Below, piece by piece: positions 42,260 through 49,744 of a stretch of 64,000 nucleotides of DNA (position 1 is its first letter; the number at the start of each line of letters is the position of its first letter). Source of the DNA: Burkholderiales bacterium (GTDB lineage Bacteria > Pseudomonadota > Gammaproteobacteria > Burkholderiales > SG8-41); the NCBI GenBank assembly GCA_019744975.1, contig JAIETP010000013.1, positions 62,001 through 126,000 on the forward strand, read 5' to 3'. The notes below the pieces were generated by a model. That model saw only the letters and a list, made by a program, of their open reading frames with translations, had not been told where the DNA came from and searched no databases. A program made the translations under genes and the position numbers.

Positions 42260-43423
42260 ATGACGGAAAAGACCTTCGGCGCCTACGACATCGCCGACCT
42301 GCGCGAGCTGGCGCGCAGGCGCTTGCCCAAGGGCGTGTTCGAGTTCTTCGATCGCGGCAACGGCGACGAGGTGGCGGTCGCGAACAATCGCGCTGCGTTC
42401 GAGCGCATCAAGCTGAATCCGCAGATGCTGGTCGACACTTCCGGCCGCAGCCTCGCCACCACGCTTTACGGCAAGTCGCAGACCATGCCGCTGGTGGTCG
42501 GGCCCACCGGTTCGGCGGGGCTGGCCTGGTACGAAGGGGAGATCGCTCTGGCGCGCGCGGCGAAAGCAGCGGGTGTGCCGTACACGCTGGCGACCGGCTC
42601 GATGACCTCGCTGGAACGCGTTGCCGCTGAAGCCGGCGGCAATCTGTGGTTCCAGGTGTACATGTGGCCCGACCGCGCGGCATCGCATGCATTGATCGCG
42701 CGCGCCAAAGCGGCGGGTTACCAGGCACTGGTGGTCACCGTCGACACGCCGGTGACGCCGGGCCGCGAATACAACCTGAGGAACGGCATGACCGTGCCCT
42801 TCCGTTTCACCCGCCGCAACGTCACCGACGTGCTGCTGCACCCACGCTGGCTGGCCGGCGTGTTGCTGAAGTACCTGCTCACCACCGGCATGCCGCGCTA
42901 CGAGAACTATCCGGTACAGATGAAATCGCGCATCACCGCGCTGCCGATGGGCCGCTCGATGATGGTGACGGACTCGCTGACCTGGGACGATCTGCGTGAA
43001 ATCCGCAAGCTGTGGCCACACCCGTTGATGGTGAAGGGCATATTGCGCGCCGGGGACGCGAAGCTGGCGGCAGACTGCGGCGTTGACGGCGTCATCGTTT
43101 CCAACCACGGCGGACGCGCTGTGGACAGCACGCGTGCACCCATAGAAATCCTGCCCGAAGTCGTCGCAGCAGTCGGCAATCGCGCCACGGTGATCGTCGA
43201 CAGCGGCTTTCGCCGCGGCGCCGATGTGGTCAAGGCGCTGGCACTGGGGGCCAAAGCAGTGATGATCGGCCGCGCCACGCTCTACGGAACCGCGGTCGCC
43301 GGAGAAGCCGGTGCCGCGCGTGCCCTCGAAATCTACCGCGATGAAGTCGACCGGCTGCTGGCGCTGATCGGTTGCCCGGACATCAGTGCGCTGGATGCAG
43401 GTTACCTCGCGCGCTCAGCGTGA
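42260..43423 (+). CDS. FMN-dependent alpha-hydroxy-acid dehydrogenase (LldD/MdlB family)
   Basis: A 387-residue TIM-barrel flavoprotein oxidising lactate, mandelate or similar acids. Family features are VGPTGSAGLAWYEGEIALAR, the FMN phosphate block VIVDSGFRRGADVVKALALG, and the catalytic VSNHGGRAVDSTRAPIEIL (His285-like with the adjacent Arg). Typical members read GGRQLD at the last motif; Ala-Val in place of Gln-Leu suggests a substrate other than lactate. Length fits. The following sequence is the integrase remnant on the other strand. Confidence 0.88.
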   Translation: MTEKTFGAYDIADLRELARRRLPKGVFEFFDRGNGDEVAVANNRAAFERIKLNPQMLVDTSGRSLATTLYGKSQTMPLVVGPTGSAGLAWYEGEIALARAAKAAGVPYTLATGSMTSLERVAAEAGGNLWFQVYMWPDRAASHALIARAKAAGYQALVVTVDTPVTPGREYNLRNGMTVPFRFTRRNVTDVLLHPRWLAGVLLKYLLTTGMPRYENYPVQMKSRITALPMGRSMMVTDSLTWDDLREIRKLWPHPLMVKGILRAGDAKLAADCGVDGVIVSNHGGRAVDSTRAPIEILPEVVAAVGNRATVIVDSGFRRGADVVKALALGAKAVMIGRATLYGTAVAGEAGAARALEIYRDEVDRLLALIGCPDISALDAGYLARSA

Positions 43424-43490
43424 TCCGTATTTCTCGTGCAGGCGAGGCAGCGATTAATGAGGAGCTCACACTGAAACTATTTATTCTGCT

Positions 43491-43595
43491 TTCGGTACGC
43501 GGGCTGAAATGTTTGCGGCGCACGGCATCCCGCACCTGATGCAGCAGTTTCGGCCTGGGCGCCGCTGCTGACGTTTCCGGCTGGTCGTTGTCCAT
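43491..43595 (-). pseudogene. intI: Integron integrase IntI remnant (N-terminal fragment only)
   Basis: On the minus strand ATG 43595 begins MDNDQPETSAAAPRPKLLHQ and continues VRDAVRRKHFSPRTE, which matches the conserved N-terminal core-binding segment of integron integrases (typically LLDQVRxxxRxxHYSxRTE). After SPRTE at base 43491 similarity stops; the frame runs on only into unrelated sequence toward the oxidase gene, so the catalytic domain is missing. It points away from the cassette-like genes, as intI does in real integrons. This is a relic rather than a working integrase. Confidence 0.75.
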
Positions 43596-43739
43596 CGTGT
43601 TTACCCTCATCTGGTCGAACAACGCAGCAGCACGATTGAGGATGACCTGCGGGTGGCCTATCATGGGCACCAGAGAGGTGCGGAATTTCGACTAAAAAGG
43701 GCACCTAAATTTGGCAACTAAAAATGCCAACTACTTCAC

Positions 43740-43746
43740 GCTAGGC
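43740..43746 (+). other. Degenerate integron core site ahead of cassette 1
   Basis: GCTAGGC differs by one base from the GTTRRRY core (GTTAGGC) and sits eight bases before the first cassette gene start, where the attI/attC junction is expected. A small TTGGCA/TGCCAA inverted repeat lies at 43711-43730. Confidence 0.45.
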
Positions 43747-43753
43747 CAATGCT

Positions 43754-44083
43754 TTGTTCCAGCCGCGCACCCTCAAATTCTTCGCCGCAATCATGACAAT
43801 TTATCTTTTGCTATCTTTGCCTGCGCTTGTGTGGCCCAGTTATCTTGATTCACCAGCAGGCCTAATCGTGGCAGTGCCGTATCTTTCCATTTATCTGTTC
43901 CATAAAGTCGGTATCCCTGGCCTGCTTGAGCACAACGGCTTGTGTGGTTGGGGTTGGTGCGCACCTACCATCTTCGGTTGGGTTTTCCTATTTACGTTTT
44001 GGCTCCTGATTGCATGGCTACTTGCGTGGGGCTTGTCCGGCCTAACCCATCATTCAAGAGGGACGCCTAACGGCGCCCCTTAA
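43754..44083 (+). CDS. Cassette 1 gene: small hydrophobic membrane protein, unknown function
   Basis: A 109-residue protein with three hydrophobic stretches (about residues 9-27, 34-52 and 72-95) and a conserved-looking EHNGLCGWGWCAPTIFGWVF core with two cysteines. I recognise no function; similar small membrane proteins are frequent cargo of integron cassettes. It begins with TTG at 43754 right after the core-like site; ATG 43793 is an alternative that removes the first 13 residues. It is followed seven codons' length before its end by the attC start, the usual tight cassette packing. Confidence 0.65.
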   Translation: MFQPRTLKFFAAIMTIYLLLSLPALVWPSYLDSPAGLIVAVPYLSIYLFHKVGIPGLLEHNGLCGWGWCAPTIFGWVFLFTFWLLIAWLLAWGLSGLTHHSRGTPNGAP

Positions 44084-44097
44084 TTCAGACGTTGGGT
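44040..44097 (+). other. attC recombination site (59-base-element type)
   Basis: Starts with GCCTAAC (fits RYYYAAC) and ends GTTGGGT (fits GTTRRRY), 58 bases in all. The inner arms GGGACGCC and GGCGCCCC are almost complementary around a TAAC loop, with TTCAAG and TTAATTCAG as the outer box sequences. The end of the cassette 1 coding region lies inside it, as often seen. Confidence 0.8.
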
Positions 44098-44106
44098 CTC
44101 AATAAA

Positions 44107-45033
44107 ATGAGCACCGAAGGACTTTCACTTTCTGCGGACGTCGCGAGGAAGATCGCATCGGATTTCCCAAGTGCGCCCCTGAGCAAAATTCTGGCCATTC
44201 TCGATGACTACCAAGGACCTGAGAGGCTGCGCGTAATTCGCTGCGTGATTCACCTCGCCGATGGGAACACGGTCAAGTTGCTCGATTACATGGGCAGTGC
44301 GAGAACCGATTACCGAGACGTAATCTACTGGGCCGAGTACGATGGGAGTGATCGGAAAATTCGCGATTTTAATCAGCCATTTCCCGCCGCGCCGTCGGAC
44401 CCTGGGGATATTTCGCTATCGTTCCTCGGTGGGCGACCGTTCCTTCCGGTCAGCACCGGAATACCGACGTGTGCGCTTTGCTCTGCGCGAATGTGCTTCT
44501 TTTTCCAGGTCGCTCTTCCGGTCGGTCATCTTTGGCATGGGGCGCTTGTCGCGGTTTTCATATGCGTCTCATGCTGCTCGGAGGACACACTCATTCCCGA
44601 GATGTTGAGCGTCGCTCTCAAGGGGGCCGAGATCCCGCAGGGGTTTCTGGCGCGATATCAGACTAACTTTCGCATTGTGGTGAGTGACGTCAAGAGTGCT
44701 CAGCTTCGCTCCGACTACGAGCCGCTCATCCAACAAAGTCTCATTGATGTGCCGTCCTGGCGCATTGGCGCTGAACCGCTCTGGCTGGTAGATGATGAAA
44801 CGCCCGGGTCCTATGAATCGTTCGGGCGTCCCGTCTTCCTCTTCCAAGTGCCACCCGGGACGGCTTTCCCCAAACTGTCGGGCGCTCCGCCCCAGAAGAC
44901 GCTGGATCTCGCGGGCAATGTCGTGGACGAAAATCGTCCTAGCTATGAGCTATTCCTTGGTAACGCCATCTATTTCTTTGGGTTTGGCGAAGCCTCCGCG
45001 GAACGCATCTATGTCGTCGCTCAAGTTGATTGA
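44107..45033 (+). CDS. Cassette 2 gene: uncharacterised 308-residue protein
   Basis: I cannot assign a family. The first ~85 residues (starting MSTEGLSLSADVARKIASDF) contain an HLADGNTVKLLDY segment typical of small cassette proteins. The rest has cysteine pairs CALCSARMCFFF and VCVSCC-like CVSCCSED and a C-terminal part (VFLFQVPPGTAFP, LFLGNAIYFFGF) reminiscent of cytoplasmic DUF1963/YwqG-like proteins. A fusion of two modules is possible. ATG 44107 is chosen, ten bases after the attC core; the stop is two bases before the next attC. Confidence 0.65.
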   Translation: MSTEGLSLSADVARKIASDFPSAPLSKILAILDDYQGPERLRVIRCVIHLADGNTVKLLDYMGSARTDYRDVIYWAEYDGSDRKIRDFNQPFPAAPSDPGDISLSFLGGRPFLPVSTGIPTCALCSARMCFFFQVALPVGHLWHGALVAVFICVSCCSEDTLIPEMLSVALKGAEIPQGFLARYQTNFRIVVSDVKSAQLRSDYEPLIQQSLIDVPSWRIGAEPLWLVDDETPGSYESFGRPVFLFQVPPGTAFPKLSGAPPQKTLDLAGNVVDENRPSYELFLGNAIYFFGFGEASAERIYVVAQVD

Positions 45034-45034
45034 G

Positions 45035-45090
45035 GCCCAACCACCCAATGCAGCGGATGCGCCGCAAGCGGTACGCCGCTGAGCGGAAGG
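45035..45090 (+). other. Damaged attC site after cassette 2
   Basis: Starts GCCCAAC (RYYYAAC) and has CAGCGG...CCGCTG arms with GCCGC/GCGG inside, i.e. a foldable hairpin. The expected GTTRRRY end is absent; GAGCGGAAGG stands in its place. Probably half of an attC after a deletion. Confidence 0.6.
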
Positions 45091-45129
45091 ATAGCAGCAA
45101 CGGAATAGTCATGTTGAGGTACTCATTAT

Positions 45130-45339
45130 TTATGCTGATATGCTGGGCGGATAAAAATCAGTGAAATCCTCCGGCAGCTCGCGAAGACGGCACTCAACCT
45201 CCTCAGCCATCCAGCAGCGTTGATTACATCGAAGTTGCTGCATAACCGCGAGTTCAAGTGGGTGCGGTATGGTGCGCCATTCAACGCGGATGCTAGCTGT
45301 TTGATGGAGATTTCCGCATGCTCCCCGCCACCATTTCAT
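45130..45339 (-). CDS. Possible small protein with Arc-like segment, uncertain
   Basis: A 69-residue frame overlapping the end of the rRNA methyltransferase gene by 47 bases. The stretch IPHPLELAVMQQLRCNQRCW followed by MAEEVECRLREL is faintly like the ribbon-helix-helix of Arc/FitA antitoxins, with cysteines in odd places. Could be a decayed gene or chance. No partner gene. Confidence 0.25.
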   Translation of the reverse strand: MKWWRGACGNLHQTASIRVEWRTIPHPLELAVMQQLRCNQRCWMAEEVECRLRELPEDFTDFYPPSISA

Positions 45340-46447
45340 ATTTGAACAAACGGCACTCCAGCGCGCCGTTGAACAGAGGTGTGCGCCGCGAAGGCTGCAG
45401 GCGCATGATCTTGGCCAGACGCAGATCCGCGGTCAGGATATAAGCGGTCCAACCGCTGTAACGCTGTTTGAGGATATCGCCGAGTGTCGGGTACCAGGCG
45501 GCGAGGTCGTCGAGTTCTTCCATGCGCACGCCGTACGGCGGGTTGGTGATCAGCAGGCCTGCGGGCGCCGGCGGTTTTGAATCCTCGAAGCTGCACTGCT
45601 TGAGTTCAATGCGCGATTCCAGCCCCAGTGCAGCGACGTTCCGGCGCGCGTCCGCAATCGCATCGCCACTGCGGTCATAACCGTAAATATTTGATTTTAT
45701 TGATTTATTTTCCTGTGCTGCGACCTGCCGGTGCAGCGTTTCCCAGGCTTTGGCATCGAAGTTGCGCAGCTTTTCAAAGCCGAACTTGCGGTTCAGGCCC
45801 GGTGCACGGCGCGTGGCCATCAATGCGGCTTCAATCAGGAAGGTGCCGCTGCCGCACATCGGGTCGAGCAGCGGCTGATCGGGTGTCCAGCCGGCCAGTT
45901 TCAAAATTCCTGCGGCAAGATTCTCGCGCAGCGGCGCATCACCGGTCGCCGTGCGCCAGCCGCGCTTGAACAGCGCATCACCCGAGGTGTCGAGATAAAA
46001 CAGCGCATCGTCGCGATTCAGGAAGACATGAATGCGCACATCGGGCTGGCGGGTATCGACGTTGGGTCGGTCGCCTTCGGCTTCGCGCAGTACATCACAC
46101 ACGGCGTCCTTGACGCGCAGCGTGACGAAATCGAGGCTGCGCAGCGGGCTTTTGATGGCGGAGGTGTCGACGCGGATGCTTTGTGTGGGGCCAAACCACT
46201 GTGCCCAGGGCAGCTTGCCTGCCACCGTGAAAATGTCATTCTCGTCGCGATAGCGGCATTGTCCGATACGCCATAAAACGCGGCTGGCAATGCGGCTTTC
46301 AAGATTGATGCGATAACACAACGCATACGGCCCGCGGAAACCGGTGCCGCCCTCGACGGCGCGCACGTCCTGTGCGCCGAGTGCGGTCAGCTCTTCGCCG
46401 AGTACGCCTTCGAGGCCGCGCGGGCAGGAAGCGAAAAAGGTTTCCAT
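45293..46447 (-). CDS. THUMP-domain 23S rRNA guanine-N2 methyltransferase (RlmL N-terminal type)
   Basis: A 384-residue class I methyltransferase with an N-terminal THUMP domain (start METFFASCPRGLEGVLGEEL) and a catalytic domain with LLDPMCGSGTFLIEAALMA and LITNPPYGVRMEELDD. It corresponds to the N-terminal methyltransferase half of RlmL (m2G2445). ATG 46447 is preferred over 46477, which would overlap the upstream gene. Oddity: about residues 248-258 (QENKSIKSNIY) are encoded by a family A repeat (45684-45711), which looks like an in-frame insertion in a loop. Confidence 0.88.
   Translation of the reverse strand: METFFASCPRGLEGVLGEELTALGAQDVRAVEGGTGFRGPYALCYRINLESRIASRVLWRIGQCRYRDENDIFTVAGKLPWAQWFGPTQSIRVDTSAIKSPLRSLDFVTLRVKDAVCDVLREAEGDRPNVDTRQPDVRIHVFLNRDDALFYLDTSGDALFKRGWRTATGDAPLRENLAAGILKLAGWTPDQPLLDPMCGSGTFLIEAALMATRRAPGLNRKFGFEKLRNFDAKAWETLHRQVAAQENKSIKSNIYGYDRSGDAIADARRNVAALGLESRIELKQCSFEDSKPPAPAGLLITNPPYGVRMEELDDLAAWYPTLGDILKQRYSGWTAYILTADLRLAKIMRLQPSRRTPLFNGALECRLFKYEMVAGSMRKSPSNS
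45684..45711 (+). repeat. AT-rich dispersed repeat, family A copy 5, inside coding sequence
   Basis: Contains AAATATTTGATTTTATTGAT, matching copies 3 and 4, but within the rRNA methyltransferase frame on the other strand, where it encodes Lys/Ser/Ile/Asn-rich residues. The frame is preserved. Confidence 0.75.
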
Positions 46448-46448
46448 G

Positions 46449-46835
46449 TCAGCGTGGTACCGGTGAGGCTTCGACATAGACCTCGAACTCGATGCGTTGC
46501 CAGGGATTGCGCGCTTCTTTCAATTGCACGATACGCGCTTTCACCGGTGCGCCGCGATCCATCTGCCGCGCGACATCGCTGTTTTCGCGGCGCGGGATGT
46601 AACCGAGCATTTCATTGCGCCACAACACACGCACCGCATTGGCGTCGTGCGGATTCTGCGGTTCCCGCGTGAGTTGCAGGCTGTCGCCGACACGCATCAT
46701 TTCCCACAGGCCCTTGCCTTCGTAATACTGGAAACCGGCCAGCGGCGATTGCTGGACGATGATGCGCGCGTCGGCGGCAGAGGCGGGGGCGGCCAGCGCC
46801 ATCAGCAGCGCGAAGATTGCAGCAAGACGGGGCAT
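46449..46835 (-). CDS. Secreted HIRAN-domain protein
   Basis: A 128-residue protein with a clear signal peptide (hydrophobic residues 5-20, cleavage near ASAADA). A HIRAN domain follows: SPLAGFQYYEGKGLWEMMRV, LTREPQNPHDANAVRVLW, EMLGYIPRRENSDVA. HIRAN normally occurs in nucleases and helicases, where it binds DNA ends. A secreted stand-alone form is known in proteobacteria but has no proven role. It ends one base before the methyltransferase start and starts five bases after hemJ, so the three are probably co-transcribed. Confidence 0.85.
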   Translation of the reverse strand: MPRLAAIFALLMALAAPASAADARIIVQQSPLAGFQYYEGKGLWEMMRVGDSLQLTREPQNPHDANAVRVLWRNEMLGYIPRRENSDVARQMDRGAPVKARIVQLKEARNPWQRIEFEVYVEASPVPR

Positions 46836-46840
46836 GGTGG

Positions 46841-47251
46841 TTAAAACGGCTTGACGACGACCAGGATGACAATCGCCAGCAGCAGCAGTACCGGTATTTC
46901 GTTGAACCAGCGGTACCAGACATGGGAGCGGGTGTTTTTACCCTGCTCGAATTTGCGCAGCAGACTGCCGCAGGCGTGGTGATAACCGATCAGCACCACC
47001 ACCAGCGCCAGCTTGGCATGCAGCCAGCCGCCGCTGATGCCATAACCCAGCCACAGCCAGAAACCAAACAGCAGCGCCAATCCGGACAGCGGAAACATGA
47101 AGCGGTAGAGCTTGCGCGCCATCAGCAGCAGCCGTGCCCGCGCGTTTGCATCTTCTTCCATCGCCAGGTTGACCAGGATGCGCGGCAGGTAGAACAGCCC
47201 GGCAAACCAGGCGATCACGAACAGCAGGTGCAGGGATTTGATCCAGAGCAT
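46841..47251 (-). CDS. hemJ: HemJ-type protoporphyrinogen oxidase
   Basis: Membrane enzyme for the penultimate heme step. The 136-residue protein has four membrane helices, the conserved LHLLFVIAWFAGLFYLPR (His10) near the N-terminus, and LYRFMFPLSGLALLFG and WLHAKLALVVVLIGYHH in the middle; the histidines are thought to hold heme. Located nine bases after the ABC-2 permease gene in the same direction. Confidence 0.9.
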   Translation of the reverse strand: MLWIKSLHLLFVIAWFAGLFYLPRILVNLAMEEDANARARLLLMARKLYRFMFPLSGLALLFGFWLWLGYGISGGWLHAKLALVVVLIGYHHACGSLLRKFEQGKNTRSHVWYRWFNEIPVLLLLAIVILVVVKPF

Positions 47252-47260
47252 GGTGCGAGT

Positions 47261-48049
47261 TTACTTCAGCAGCCGGCGCCGGGTCAGGGCCAGTGCGACA
47301 TAAAAGCCGGTGACGGCATAAGCAGCCAGCACGGCGATGTGCAGCAGCCAGGAGGGTGGCACTTCACCATTGACCAGCGGCCGGGCGAGGCTGACGGCAT
47401 GGGTCAGCGGCAGCAGTTGCGCTGCGACCTGGGCCGCGGCCGGCAACTGGTCGAGCGGGAAAAACACGCCGCACAGCAGCATCATCGGCGTCACGCACAG
47501 CGTGAAGTAGTACATGAAAAAATCGTAACTCGGCGACAGCGCGGTCATGATCAGGCCGAGGCCGGCAAAGGCCAGCCCGGTCAGGAAAATGAGCGGGATT
47601 ACCGCAAAAGCCAGAGGGGAAGGCACCAGCCCGAGCACGGTGGCAACCACCAGCACCGCACAGCCGGAGAGGAAACTTTTGCTGGCGGCCCAGATCATCT
47701 CGCCGAGCACTACGTCATCCAGCGTCAGCGGCGCATTGAGGATCGCCTCCCAGGTTTTCTGCATCTGCATGCGTGAAAACGCCGAGTACATGGCTTCGAA
47801 GGACGCGCTCATCATGGTGCTGGAGCAGATGATGCCGGCGGCGAGAAATGCGATATACGACATGCCGCCGACGTCCTCCAGCATGCGACCGAGACCGTAA
47901 CCCAGGCCGAACATGTAGAGCAGCGGATCGGCGAGGTTGCCGAGCATCGACGGTATGGCCAGCTTGCGCCACACCAGCAGATTGCGCCGCCACACCTGCG
48001 TAAAACGCAGACTGAATTGCGGCAGTGCCCAATGGTTTCTCGCGCTCAT
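47261..48049 (-). CDS. ABC-2 type transporter permease (NodJ-like)
   Basis: A 262-residue protein with six membrane helices and the ABC-2 family look: LLYMFGLGYGLGRMLEDVGG and the conserved LIFLTGLAFAGLGLIMTALS. The NodJ/DrrB group exports lipo-oligosaccharides or drugs; NodJ-like naming does not imply nodulation. It forms a unit with the ATPase gene one base upstream. ATG 48049 gives the standard start (MSARNHW). Cargo unknown. Confidence 0.88.
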   Translation of the reverse strand: MSARNHWALPQFSLRFTQVWRRNLLVWRKLAIPSMLGNLADPLLYMFGLGYGLGRMLEDVGGMSYIAFLAAGIICSSTMMSASFEAMYSAFSRMQMQKTWEAILNAPLTLDDVVLGEMIWAASKSFLSGCAVLVVATVLGLVPSPLAFAVIPLIFLTGLAFAGLGLIMTALSPSYDFFMYYFTLCVTPMMLLCGVFFPLDQLPAAAQVAAQLLPLTHAVSLARPLVNGEVPPSWLLHIAVLAAYAVTGFYVALALTRRRLLK

Positions 48050-48050
48050 G

Positions 48051-48971
48051 TCAGTCGCGCAGCTCGCGGCCGGTGAGTTTGAGGAACACATCCTCGAGAC
48101 TGGCGCGGCGGTGCAGGTAGCGCAGGTCGCCGCGGGCATCGAGATCGGCAATCAGCGGGGCAGGGTCGTGCGTGTAACAAAAAATGGTTTCGCCGGTGGC
48201 TTCGCAGCGTTCGGCATGAGCTCGGCCAAAACGCCCGGCCCAGTCCGGCGCGCCTTCGCCGTACACCTCCACCACCTGCGGTTCGATGTGTTGCGCGATC
48301 AGCGATCGCGGCTCACCCTCGGCGATGATTTTGCCGTGGTCCATGATTGCGACGCGGCCGCACAGGCGTTCGGCTTCTTCCATGAAATGTGTCGTCAGCA
48401 GCAGTGTCTTGCCCTGTTTCAGCAGTTTGCGCAGCCGCTCCCAGATTACGTGCCGTGCCTGCGGGTCGAGTCCGGTGGTCGGTTCATCGAGGAATACCAG
48501 TTCCGGATCATTGATCAGCGCGCGTGCCAGTGTCAGGCGCCGCTTCATGCCGCCGGACAGGGTCTGGATGCGCGCGTCGGCGCGGCTGGCGAGTCCGGCA
48601 AAATCGAGCAGGTCGGGAATACGTGCGCGCAGCACGGTGTCGGCAATGTCAAAATAACGGCCGAAAATCAGCAGGTTCTCGCGTATCGTGAAATCCGGAT
48701 CGAGGTTGTCGAACTGCGGCACGACACCGATGCGCATCCTCGCCACCCTTGCCTGTTGCGGCACCGGCCGGCCCAATACCGTGATGCTGCCGCTGTCGGG
48801 ATCGGTCAGGCCCAGACACAGCCGCAGTGTGGTGGTTTTGCCGGCACCGTTGGGGCCGAGCAGGCCGAAACATTCACCGGCTTGCAGCGCAAAATCCACG
48901 CCGCAGACCACTTCCTGTTCACCATACGATTTACGCAGCCCGGCGGCTGCCAGCGGGGCGCTGTTGTTCAT
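48051..48971 (-). CDS. ABC transporter ATP-binding protein (NodI-like)
   Basis: A 306-residue ATPase with Walker [16 protein letters not shown], signature [16 protein letters not shown], Walker [18 protein letters not shown] and a C-terminal extension typical of the NodI/DrrA drug-exporter group. It pairs with the downstream permease. ATG 48971 is chosen; it overlaps the preceding hydrolase stop by four bases (ATGA), giving a hydrolase-ATPase-permease-hemJ run. Confidence 0.93.
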   Translation of the reverse strand: MNNSAPLAAAGLRKSYGEQEVVCGVDFALQAGECFGLLGPNGAGKTTTLRLCLGLTDPDSGSITVLGRPVPQQARVARMRIGVVPQFDNLDPDFTIRENLLIFGRYFDIADTVLRARIPDLLDFAGLASRADARIQTLSGGMKRRLTLARALINDPELVFLDEPTTGLDPQARHVIWERLRKLLKQGKTLLLTTHFMEEAERLCGRVAIMDHGKIIAEGEPRSLIAQHIEPQVVEVYGEGAPDWAGRFGRAHAERCEATGETIFCYTHDPAPLIADLDARGDLRYLHRRASLEDVFLKLTGRELRD

Positions 48972-49615
48972 GCGCAATGGCGCTGGACGATCTGCGCGAG
49001 CAGATGCAGTTTGCCGTGGAAAAAATGTTCGCCGCCGGGCACCACCACCACCGGCAGTTGCTGCGGCCGCGCCCAGTCGAGCACTGCAGCCAGCGGCACG
49101 ACATCGTCGACTTCACCGTGGATGACCAGGGTGCCGGGCGGCACGGTGGCCGCCGGGAAACGGTTCACAGCGGGGCCGACCAGCACCATTTTTTCGGAAG
49201 GCAGATTTTCGGCTGACAAAGCGTGCGCAACCCGCGTCTGGACAAAAGCGCCGAAGGAAAATCCGGCGAGCAGCAGCGGCAGATCGCCATAACGCGATCG
49301 GGCATAACGCGCCACGGCAAGGATGTCTTCTGTTTCACCGATGCCCTGGTCGAAGCTGCCGGCACTGGCACCCACGCCACGAAAATTCGGCCGGATCGCA
49401 GCATAACCCAGACCAAAAAAAGTCTTGGCCAGTGTGGTGACGACCTTGTTGTCCTTGGTGCCGCCCTGCACCGGATTGGGGTGCGCGATCAGCGCGATGC
49501 CGCGCCGCCGCTCGCCGGGATCATTGATATCGGTTTCCAGTGCGCCGACCGGACCGTCGATGACCAGGCGTTCCAGTGTTGATGGCGGCATGGGGCGGAG
49601 TTCAGTGACAGGCAT
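48968..49615 (-). CDS. Alpha/beta hydrolase, dienelactone-hydrolase-like
   Basis: A 215-residue serine hydrolase with [20 protein letters not shown] near the N-terminus, the nucleophile elbow [11 protein letters not shown], and a C-terminal Asp/His pair in [12 protein letters not shown] and [10 protein letters not shown]. The family (often annotated alpha/beta hydrolase or YcjY-like) has no firm substrate. ATG 49615 is chosen. First gene of the run toward the ABC transporter, with a four-base overlap. Confidence 0.85.
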   Translation of the reverse strand: MPVTELRPMPPSTLERLVIDGPVGALETDINDPGERRRGIALIAHPNPVQGGTKDNKVVTTLAKTFFGLGYAAIRPNFRGVGASAGSFDQGIGETEDILAVARYARSRYGDLPLLLAGFSFGAFVQTRVAHALSAENLPSEKMVLVGPAVNRFPAATVPPGTLVIHGEVDDVVPLAAVLDWARPQQLPVVVVPGGEHFFHGKLHLLAQIVQRHCA

Positions 49616-49632
49616 GGAAGAGGGCGTGAAGA

Positions 49633-49723
49633 GTGAACGGGTGAACAAGTGAATACCCCCTCCCCATCCCTCCCCCGTGAAACGGGGGAGGGGGTTCACG
49701 GGGTTACTCGTTCACCCGTTCAC
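49633..49723. repeat. Nested inverted repeat between the hydrolase and ferredoxin genes
   Basis: Outer arms GTGAACGGGTGAAC (49633-49646) and GTTCACCCGTTCAC (49710-49723) are exact complements. An inner hairpin CCCTCCCCCGT-GAA-ACGGGGGAGGG has eleven perfect pairs. The style is that of a dispersed intergenic repeat; it may also stop transcription of the ferredoxin gene. Confidence 0.8.
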
Positions 49724-49744
49724 TCGTTCACGCTTTTGCATTGC

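Larger units (their letters stand above)
43491..45090. mobile_element. Decayed chromosomal integron with two cassette-like genes
   Basis: Order from left: integrase fragment reading left, a spacer where attI would lie, a core-like GCTAGGC at 43740, cassette 1 gene, a well-formed attC (44040-44097), cassette 2 gene, and a damaged attC (45035-45090). Both cassette genes read right, away from intI. Base composition is lower in G+C than the flanking core genes. Without a functional integrase the array is presumably immobile unless acted on from elsewhere. Confidence 0.7.

Noticed and set aside
47261-48971. Nodulation genes nodI-nodJ
   Set aside because: Resemblance is to the wider NodIJ/Drr ABC-2 group; no nodulation genes are nearby and the pair sits with hemJ and a hydrolase.
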